In this document: positions 20,101 to 25,962 of the stretch, in pieces
How positions within the stretch are numbered: the stretch's first letter is position 1
How the letters are laid out: every line of letters starts with the position of its first letter
Assembly: GCF_001433995.1 (NCBI RefSeq)
Contig: NZ_AZCX01000003.1
Coordinates: 248,001-312,000, forward strand
From: Secundilactobacillus kimchicus JCM 15530
GTDB lineage: Bacteria > Bacillota > Bacilli > Lactobacillales > Lactobacillaceae
Length of the DNA: 64,000 nucleotides
Direction of reading: 5' to 3'
The notes under the pieces: generated by a model
Seen by the model: the letters and a program-made list of their open reading frames with translations, nothing else
Told to the model about the DNA's origin: nothing
Databases searched by the model: none
Made by a program: the position numbers and the translations under genes

Positions 20101-21318
20101 TTAGTAAGCTTGATGGTAGAGGCTTTCTGTTAAAACGTCGACGCCGGCGGTTAAATCATCAGGGGCTGTTTGTTCCGTTGGTGCGTGACTAATCCCGCCA
20201 ATGCTGGGAACAAACAGCATGGTCGTTGGCACCACTTGGCTCATCACCGCACTATCGTGGCCGGCACCAGAAACGAGCGTCAAGGGGTGATAGCCAAGTT
20301 GGCTAGCAATTCGACGATTATTGGCCAGCATGGTGGCGTCAAGTGGTCGGGGCACGTCGTTGACCCACCGACGGCTTTCAACCGGGTGTTGGGGCTGGTT
20401 TGCTGCGGCAACGATGGCCGTTAATTTGGTTTCGAACGCATCCAGTACCGTTGAACTGGGGTGCCTAAAGTCCACGGAAAAGGTGACCTTACCCGGAATA
20501 GTGTTAGCGGTATTGGGCACTACCGCGAGCTGACCGACCGTGTAGGTTAGTTCGGGATCAGTCTGGGCTGCGGCCTGCTGAAGCTGGACCAGTAGTTGCG
20601 TTGTGAGGGTCAAAGCGTCAATTCGGCCAACCATGGGCGTCGTTCCCGCATGGTTGGCGACACCGTGAACGGTGATGTTGAAGCGGCGCTGTCCCACAAT
20701 GGCGGCGACTAAGCCAATGGTTCGATGCTCGTGAATGAGCCGCGGCCCTTGTTCAATGTGCAGTTCGGTGAAGGTCGCGGGGAGGTCAGGTCGCTGGAAA
20801 ATCACCCGTGGAATCCGTTTTAGCGATTGAACGGCTGTGATTCGTGCGGCTTCAAAGGACGCACCAGTGGCGTCAACCAGATTCGTGACCTGATCGCGTC
20901 GTGCATAGTATTTGGACCCGCTAAACGTTGCGGGAAATCGACTGCCCTCCTCTTCGCTAAAAGCGATAATCCGTAGCGTCCGCTTGGGTTGGCCGTACTG
21001 GTGGCGTAATCGCTGCACTGCAGTTAAGCCACCAATAATTCCGTAAAGGCCGTCCAGCGCCCCGCCGTTAACAACGGTGTCCATGTGGGACCCCGTCGCA
21101 ATGGCGGGTAGCTCGGGCAAGCGGCCGGGAAGATCTAAGTAGACGTTGCCATATTGATCGACGCGGGCTTGGAGATCATCAACCACGCCCGCCTGAAGGA
21201 GTTGCGTCTGAGCGGCCACCCAATTGGGGGTGTAGACTAGGCGGTTTTGCCCCGCATCTGCGGCGGATAAGGCGAGGATTGATTGAAAAAGGGGGTTGAT
21301 AGTGATGGGGGTCATCAT
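20101..21318 (-). CDS. M20-family metal-dependent amidohydrolase (AllC/HyuC/AmaB-like)
   Basis: A 405-residue di-metal hydrolase: GSHMDTVVNGGALDGLYG (about residues 81-98) and AFSEEEGSRFPATFSGS carry the metal and base residues typical of allantoate amidohydrolase, N-carbamoyl-L-amino-acid hydrolase and beta-ureidopropionase. Late motifs HAGTTPMVGR and GAGHDSAVM are also present. It begins three bases after thiG in a TPP-riboswitch operon, so a role in thiamine metabolism is likely. YlmB, which deformylates formyl-aminopyrimidine in thiamine salvage, is also M20, but this protein looks closer to the AllC/HyuC branch. The other possibility I raise is trimming of the ThiS tail. Function is unproven. 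Confidence 0.82.
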   Translation of the reverse strand: MMTPITINPLFQSILALSAADAGQNRLVYTPNWVAAQTQLLQAGVVDDLQARVDQYGNVYLDLPGRLPELPAIATGSHMDTVVNGGALDGLYGIIGGLTAVQRLRHQYGQPKRTLRIIAFSEEEGSRFPATFSGSKYYARRDQVTNLVDATGASFEAARITAVQSLKRIPRVIFQRPDLPATFTELHIEQGPRLIHEHRTIGLVAAIVGQRRFNITVHGVANHAGTTPMVGRIDALTLTTQLLVQLQQAAAQTDPELTYTVGQLAVVPNTANTIPGKVTFSVDFRHPSSTVLDAFETKLTAIVAAANQPQHPVESRRWVNDVPRPLDATMLANNRRIASQLGYHPLTLVSGAGHDSAVMSQVVPTTMLFVPSIGGISHAPTEQTAPDDLTAGVDVLTESLYHQAY

Positions 21319-21321
21319 CTG

Positions 21322-22098
21322 TTAGACCTTTTGACTAATGCCTTTCAGCGGTGACGAGGCGCTGGCGCCCTTATCGATGACTCGGCCAGGCCCCGCTAAG
21401 AAGGCTTTGCGACCAGCCTCGACACCTAGGCGGAACGCTTCGGCCATTAGGGGAATATTGTTGGCTGTTGCCATTGATGTGTTCGCCATGATGGCGGCAG
21501 CGCCCATTTCCATGGCTTCAGCTGCTTGGCTCGGGCGGCCAATTCCGGCGTCCACGATAATGGGGACCTCAATTTCGTCGATTAAAATCTGAATGAGGGC
21601 TTTTGTCGACAGTCCTTGATTCGTGCCAATTGGCGCACCAAGTGGCATGACCGTGGCCGCCCCTGCGTCGACGAGTTGCCGGGCCACATTTAAGTCGGGT
21701 AAAACGTATGGCATCACAATAAAGCCCTCGTTAGCCAGAACAGCGGTTGCTTTGACGGTTTCGGCGTTGTCGGGCATGAGGTACTTTTTATCGGGAACAA
21801 CTTCTAACTTGATGAACGGGCTACCGCTGAGTTCGCGAGCGAGCCGAGCAGTTCGGATTGCTTCTTCAGCGTTAGTGGCGCCCGAAGTGTTGGGGAGAAT
21901 GGTGACGTGATCAGGAATGAAATTTAAGATATTGTCGTCAGCTGACTCCGTTCGTCGCAGGGCCATGGTGATCATTTCGGCTTTGGCGTGGGTGACCGCC
22001 GCATCGATTAAATCGTACGAGTACTTACCAGATCCCAAAATAAAACGGGATTCAAAAGTGTGACCGGCGATGGTGAGTAAATCAGTGGTAGTTGTCAT
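21322..22098 (-). CDS. thiG: Thiazole synthase
   Basis: A 258-residue TIM-barrel protein. It shows the start FESRFILGSGKYSYDLI, MITMALRRTESADDNILNFI, the Schiff-base lysine in PFIKLEVVPDKKYL (near Lys100), VMPLGAPIGTNQGL and VDAGIGRPSQAAEAMEMGA. It condenses deoxyxylulose phosphate, ThiS-thiocarboxylate sulfur and dehydroglycine into the thiazole unit of thiamine. It lies in the order thiS-thiF-thiG. No glycine oxidase (thiO) or tyrosine lyase (thiH) is in the window. Confidence 0.96.
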   Translation of the reverse strand: MTTTTDLLTIAGHTFESRFILGSGKYSYDLIDAAVTHAKAEMITMALRRTESADDNILNFIPDHVTILPNTSGATNAEEAIRTARLARELSGSPFIKLEVVPDKKYLMPDNAETVKATAVLANEGFIVMPYVLPDLNVARQLVDAGAATVMPLGAPIGTNQGLSTKALIQILIDEIEVPIIVDAGIGRPSQAAEAMEMGAAAIMANTSMATANNIPLMAEAFRLGVEAGRKAFLAGPGRVIDKGASASSPLKGISQKV

Positions 22099-22112
22099 AG
22101 TTGCGCGCTCCT

Positions 22113-22766
22113 TTAAAGGTCGTTGATGCCTAAAATAAGTTGGGTAATGATGTTTGCTTCGTGGCCGGCGGTAATCATGACCCGCGGTGCCATTAGTCCT
22201 TCGGTTCCCTTGGATACCCCGTCTCCTGCAATGTAAAGGTTGGGCCTAGGATTGGCCGTTTTGATGGTGTTGCTACTGTGAACGCCAGCCATCCCGGTGC
22301 CCATGACCAACGGTGTTTCGGGTAGTACCGCGCTGGCGGTGTCTAACAACAGCGCCTTTGCGGCGGGATTGTCGAACGCCTCAGCGATAATGTCGGCCGA
22401 ATGAAAGAGGTCGTAGACGTTATCGCGGGTGACCCGCTCCTGAATCGCTTCAACCGTCACAAACGGGTTGATTTCTTGGAGGTTTTGCTTCATGGCCACG
22501 ACCTTGGGCATGCCGACCTGGCTGAATTTGAACTGTTGTCGGTTAAGGTTGCTAAGCTCGACGACGTCAAAGTCGATGAGGGTGAGATGGCCCACGCCAA
22601 TTCTGGTGAGGGCTAAGGCGATGTTGGTGCCCAGACCGCCGCTGCCGGCAATGGTCACGTGAGCCGCTGATAACTTTGCGGTTGAATCAGCGACGTTCCG
22701 GTCTTTCATCCCCGTATACACGGTGGCGAGAGGCATGCCTTGGATGGTTAAATGATCTGGTATCAT
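22113..22766 (-). CDS. thiF: ThiF-family adenylyltransferase (short, family 2)
   Basis: A 217-residue E1-like protein. The nucleotide site is IAGSGGLGTNIALALTRIG (about residues 34-52), followed by LIDFDVVELSNLNRQQF and DIIAEAFDNPAAK. It activates the C-terminus of ThiS by adenylation. It has no cysteine at all, so the zinc CxxC pairs and the persulfide cysteine of E. coli ThiF are absent; this matches the short clostridial-type ThiF. Sulfur must come by another route. It lies 12 bases after thiS and 14 before thiG. Confidence 0.92.
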   Translation of the reverse strand: MIPDHLTIQGMPLATVYTGMKDRNVADSTAKLSAAHVTIAGSGGLGTNIALALTRIGVGHLTLIDFDVVELSNLNRQQFKFSQVGMPKVVAMKQNLQEINPFVTVEAIQERVTRDNVYDLFHSADIIAEAFDNPAAKALLLDTASAVLPETPLVMGTGMAGVHSSNTIKTANPRPNLYIAGDGVSKGTEGLMAPRVMITAGHEANIITQLILGINDL

Positions 22767-22778
22767 ACGAGTTATCTC

Positions 22779-22979
22779 CTAACGACCGCCGCCCACAAAG
22801 GAAATGAGCTCAACTTTGTCGGTGGTCTTCAAAATGGTGGTGTCAAATTCAGAATGGTGGACGATGTTACCGTTAACCTCCACCACGATATTTTCGATGG
22901 GCGCCTGGCGATCGCTTAAGAACTGGGCGACCGACTTACCAGCGACGTTGACTTCTTGTTGACCGTTAACCGTAACCAT
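22779..22979 (-). CDS. thiS: Sulfur-carrier protein ThiS with an extra C-terminal Arg
   Basis: A 66-residue beta-grasp protein with the family features SVAQFLSDRQAPIENIVVEV and the end KVELISFVGGGR. Usual ThiS ends exactly at Gly-Gly, the group that ThiF adenylates. Here an arginine codon follows the glycines before TAG. Either the Arg is removed by a peptidase, or chemistry differs, or this is a tolerated variant. It is the first gene after the TPP riboswitch, with an AAGGAGG site. Confidence 0.9.
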   Translation of the reverse strand: MVTVNGQQEVNVAGKSVAQFLSDRQAPIENIVVEVNGNIVHHSEFDTTILKTTDKVELISFVGGGR

Positions 22980-23048
22980 GTAAAAAAACCTCCTTCTTCA
23001 GTTACCGAAGAAAGAGGCTTCAAAAATCCCGTCAAATACGCCTTTCAG

Positions 23049-23091
23049 TAAAAAACGGGCCCGTTCTTTACTGAAGGACGGACCCGTCTTA
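23049..23091 (-). terminator. Expression-platform terminator of the TPP riboswitch
   Basis: On the minus strand ACGGGTCCGT pairs with ACGGGCCCGT (one G-U) and is followed by six T. It lies between the aptamer and thiS, as expected for transcriptional control: TPP binding favours termination. Confidence 0.85.
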
Positions 23092-23110
23092 AGACAAGTT
23101 TTAGGGTTAG

Positions 23111-23188
23111 TCGCGCTTCCTTCGGTAGTATCAACTACATCAGGTTCGATGGGTTTAATCTCAGCCAGTGGATGGCACCCCAGACGAA
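23111..23188 (-). ncRNA. TPP riboswitch (THI element)
   Basis: Read on the minus strand the aptamer shows all conserved blocks: GGGGTGCC at the 5' side, CTGAGAT, ACCCATCGAACCTGAT, GTTGATACTACCG and AAGGAAGCG. These are the pyrimidine- and pyrophosphate-sensor arms of the thi-box. It controls thiS-thiF-thiG and the downstream hydrolase, shutting them off when thiamine pyrophosphate is abundant. Confidence 0.97.
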
Positions 23189-23217
23189 CAGAAAATTATT
23201 TAGTTTTAACGCTTCGA

Positions 23218-23246
23218 ATTATTCCATGCCCGTCAAAATTTGTCAA
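23218..23246 (-). promoter_or_regulatory. Promoter of the thi operon
   Basis: On the minus strand TTGACA (23241-23246) is followed after 17 bases by AATAAT (23218-23223), placing the start just upstream of the TPP aptamer. Confidence 0.8.
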
Positions 23247-23326
23247 CCAAAGAAATTTAGGCTAGGCAAACGAGGGGTTGTTCAGTACAATGCTCGTAAA
23301 CCGAAACTTGAAACGGAGGCGTGAAG

Positions 23327-23965
23327 ATGCCAATTAAAAATCGACCACTGTACCTGGTCACCGATCGGACCGGACTAACAACCCCTGAGTTCCTAGACCG
23401 AATTCAAGCGGCGTGTGCTGCTGGTGTGGACATCGTTCAACTTAGGGAAAAGGACCTGTTAGGCCGCGAATACTTCGAATTAGCCCAGCAGGTCAAACGG
23501 ATCACAGATCAGTTTCAGATTCCGTTGATTATTGATGATCGAATTGATGTTGCACAGGCGGTCGATGCTGCGGGTGTGCACATAGGCCAAGCTGATTTGT
23601 CAGTGGCGGTCGCCAGACAGCTGATGGGAGCGGAAAAATTGGTCGGGGCGACAACGAAGACCGTGACGCAAGCCCTTGAAGCCGCTAAAGCTGGCGCGGA
23701 TTACGTGGGCGTCGGCGCTATTTTTGAAACGACGACGCACGTCAAAACGGTTCGAACAAGCGTGGCCACGTTGGCGGCAATCAAGGATCAGCTTAACATT
23801 CCGGTATACGCGTTGGGCGGCCTAACCGCGGATAACGTTGCAGCGGTGACGCCCGCGCACGTGGACGGGGTAGCCGTGGTCTCGGCGATCATGAAAGCAA
23901 CGGACGTCACTACCGCTACCCGGGTGTTGCGACAAGCCGTCTTACAAGCGGTCGCGCATCAGTGA
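23327..23965 (+). CDS. thiE: Thiamine-phosphate synthase
   Basis: A 212-residue TIM-barrel protein: LYLVTDRTGLTTPEFLDRI, VDIVQLREKDLLGREYF, LIIDDRIDVAQAVDAAGVHIG and DYVGVGAIFETTTH are the ThiE motifs. It joins the pyrimidine pyrophosphate and thiazole phosphate to thiamine phosphate. The ATG at 23327 has GGAGG seven bases upstream; the GTG at 23321 is too close to that site. It is divergent from the thi operon and has no TPP aptamer of its own in the 80 bases before it; a weak promoter is TAGGCA (23263)-N17-TACAAT (23286). It overlaps the convergent thioesterase gene by seven bases. Confidence 0.95.
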   Translation: MPIKNRPLYLVTDRTGLTTPEFLDRIQAACAAGVDIVQLREKDLLGREYFELAQQVKRITDQFQIPLIIDDRIDVAQAVDAAGVHIGQADLSVAVARQLMGAEKLVGATTKTVTQALEAAKAGADYVGVGAIFETTTHVKTVRTSVATLAAIKDQLNIPVYALGGLTADNVAAVTPAHVDGVAVVSAIMKATDVTTATRVLRQAVLQAVAHQ

Positions 23966-24468
23966 CTTGAGAGGTCCAAATGCTCACGAAGGGTGCGCTC
24001 ATCATCCCGGTGAGTCCGCCGTTGCGCCAGCCGATTAGCATACCCGGCGCAAAGGAACCGCTCTTCATCAGTTTCTGGAACGATGAGTGGTAGCTCAGGA
24101 TCGGCCGGTTTGCTGTCCGTGACAAAGGTAACGAAGCAAGAAAAGCCCAAGAAGCGTTCCCCAGTCATGAGATGTTCGCCGAGCCCTTTTACGAAGACTT
24201 CAAGGGAGCGGTGGCTGGTTCCGGTGACAAAGGATTCAAAAATCATGGCGTCCTGTAAGCGATATGGTGCGATGAAGTTAATGTGGTCCATGGTCACGGT
24301 GACCGTCACCTGACGAGCAGCAACGGCGGCCGCAATTGAGGAGCTATCGTCAACCATCGACAAAATTTGACCGCCAAAAACGGTCCCGTGTTCGTTGAGG
24401 TCGGAATTAAACACCCGGTGATTAGTTAGTGACCGGGTTTGTTGACAAGTGAGTTGATGAGTTGTCAT
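23959..24468 (-). CDS. Acyl-CoA thioesterase (hotdog fold, YciA/BACH type)
   Basis: A 169-residue single hotdog domain: the motif DLNEHGTVFGGQILSMVDDS (about residues 23-42) contains the catalytic Asn/Asp region, followed by TMDHINFIAPYRLQDAMIFE. It hydrolyses acyl-CoA esters to free acid and CoA. It is a monocistronic gene, convergent with thiE with a seven-base overlap of the 3' ends. Confidence 0.88.
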   Translation of the reverse strand: MTTHQLTCQQTRSLTNHRVFNSDLNEHGTVFGGQILSMVDDSSSIAAAVAARQVTVTVTMDHINFIAPYRLQDAMIFESFVTGTSHRSLEVFVKGLGEHLMTGERFLGFSCFVTFVTDSKPADPELPLIVPETDEERFLCAGYANRLAQRRTHRDDERTLREHLDLSSH

Positions 24469-24573
24469 GTCATGCCTCCAGAGTGTTTAGCCCCATTTTA
24501 GCATAGCCAAGACGGATTGGTTGCGCTTCCGCTACTGAACGCCGATAATGTGGGCAATAGGAGATGATGCGTG

Positions 24574-24936
24574 ATGGCACGGCATTTAACTTTTTCACAA
24601 GCGGCAATTGACCACGTTAAACCGTATTTGAATGATCAATCAAAGGTTTTGCTAAGTTATGATGACGGCGTGGGCCCATATTCTCATCATGGCCTGGTGG
24701 CGTTACAAATTTCATTTCAACTTGTGGTTATCAACGCGGATATGCCAGCAACGGACTATAACGTCGAAATTGAGAGTAACTTTGTTCCGGTCTACGTGAA
24801 GGATTACTCGGAACGGATGCTTGGTCAGAATTTGACCCTGTCAGAACAGCCCAAGTATCATACGTTAATCTTGGCGGATGAAAATGACCGCATTGACGAA
24901 AACGTTGAAGTGGTGGACGAGCGGCCCAAAGGTTAA
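24574..24936 (+). CDS. IscA/HesB-fold 'iron-sulfur cluster biosynthesis family' protein without cysteine
   Basis: A 120-residue protein that looks like the YneR/HesB-like family annotated in lactobacilli as iron-sulfur biosynthesis: LTFSQAAIDHVKPYL at the start and the beta-rich middle VALQISFQLVVINADMP. No cysteine occurs in the whole chain, so the A-type scaffold cysteines are missing and a cluster-carrier role is unlikely. Start is ATG 24574 or GTG 24571; both are at workable distance from AGGAG (24559-24563). Confidence 0.7.
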   Translation: MARHLTFSQAAIDHVKPYLNDQSKVLLSYDDGVGPYSHHGLVALQISFQLVVINADMPATDYNVEIESNFVPVYVKDYSERMLGQNLTLSEQPKYHTLILADENDRIDENVEVVDERPKG

Positions 24937-24963
24937 AAGTTTAGTGTTAGTGGTCAAAAGGCG

Positions 24964-25005
24964 TTGCGTTTTGGCGCTGACGGTGGTTAAATGAAAGCGG
25001 ATACA
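24964..25005 (+). promoter_or_regulatory. Promoter and cre-like site before acetoin reductase
   Basis: TTGCGT (24964-24969), 17-base spacer, TTAAAT (24987-24992). The 14-mer TGAAAGCGGATACA (24992-25005) matches the CcpA consensus TGWAANCGNTNWCA at all but one position and overlaps the start of transcription, which predicts carbon catabolite repression. Confidence 0.6.
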
Positions 25006-25040
25006 AAGTTTGTGAAATTTCAGTAGGAGGGTGGTTGCTT

Positions 25041-25802
25041 ATGGCAAGAATTGCAATTGTAACTGGTGGTGGCCAAGGAATTGGCGAAGGCATTGCAAAA
25101 CAGCTCGCAACGGATGGCTTGACCGTAGCCGTAGCCGACTTGAACAAGGACAATGCGGAGAAGGTTGCCGCGGAAATTGGTAACGGTTCGAAGGGTTATT
25201 ATGTGGACGTTTCGAAGCGCGACGACGTCTTCAAATTAGTTGATGACGTGGTGGCCGACTTCGGTCAGCTAGACGTTATTGTTAACAACGCCGGAATTGC
25301 TGAAATTGGCGCGATAATTGATGCCAAGGAAGAAGATATTAACAAGATTTTCAACATCAACGTTAACGGCGACATTTTCGGGATTCAAGCCGCTGCGCAA
25401 CAGTTTAAAAAGCAGGGGACCGGTGGCAAGATTATTAATGCCTGTTCGATTGCCGGCCACGAAGGCTTCGAACTGTTAGGCATTTACTCGGCAACTAAAT
25501 TTGCTGTCCGGGGATTGACGCAGGCCGCTGCTAAGGAATTGGCTAAGGACAAAATTACGGTCAATGCCTACTGCCCAGGCATTGTGTTGACCCCAATGTG
25601 GGACCAAATTGACGCCGAAATGGCAAAAATTTACGATGTTCCGCTTGGTCAAACGTTGCAATCTTACATTGATGGTATTGCGCTTGGTCGTGGCGAACAA
25701 CCAGCCGATGTGGCAAACTTGGTTTCCTTCTTAGCGGATAAGAAGAGTGACTACATTACTGGACAGTCAATCATGGTTGACGGTGGGATTCAATATTCGT
25801 AA
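25041..25802 (+). CDS. butA: (S)-acetoin-forming diacetyl reductase / meso-2,3-butanediol dehydrogenase (SDR)
   Basis: A 253-residue short-chain dehydrogenase. NAD site [15 protein letters not shown] (about residues 7-21), NNAG, catalytic Ser in [10 protein letters not shown] and YSATK. The [20 protein letters not shown] stretch and [11 protein letters not shown] follow the acetoin reductase subfamily. It reduces diacetyl to acetoin and acetoin to butanediol, consuming NADH. The ATG at 25041 follows GTAGGAGGG; a TTG two codons upstream is less likely. It is monocistronic, with a terminator at 25819. Confidence 0.9.
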   Translation: MARIAIVTGGGQGIGEGIAKQLATDGLTVAVADLNKDNAEKVAAEIGNGSKGYYVDVSKRDDVFKLVDDVVADFGQLDVIVNNAGIAEIGAIIDAKEEDINKIFNINVNGDIFGIQAAAQQFKKQGTGGKIINACSIAGHEGFELLGIYSATKFAVRGLTQAAAKELAKDKITVNAYCPGIVLTPMWDQIDAEMAKIYDVPLGQTLQSYIDGIALGRGEQPADVANLVSFLADKKSDYITGQSIMVDGGIQYS

Positions 25803-25818
25803 TTAACTGAGTGTTTAA

Positions 25819-25846
25819 GGCCTGGACGATTGTTCAGGTCTTTTTT
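25819..25846 (+). terminator. Terminator after acetoin reductase
   Basis: GGCCTGGAC / TTCAGGTC hairpin followed by TTTTTT. Confidence 0.75.
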
Positions 25847-25962
25847 GCTGGTGTTAAAAAAGTGGGGCGATGAATCGCTTACATCTGATTTGTAATATTA
25901 TCGGGTGGTTAGCCGTGCTACGATTGTAGGCAAGATATGAATTTAAGATGTAGGAGGAACCG

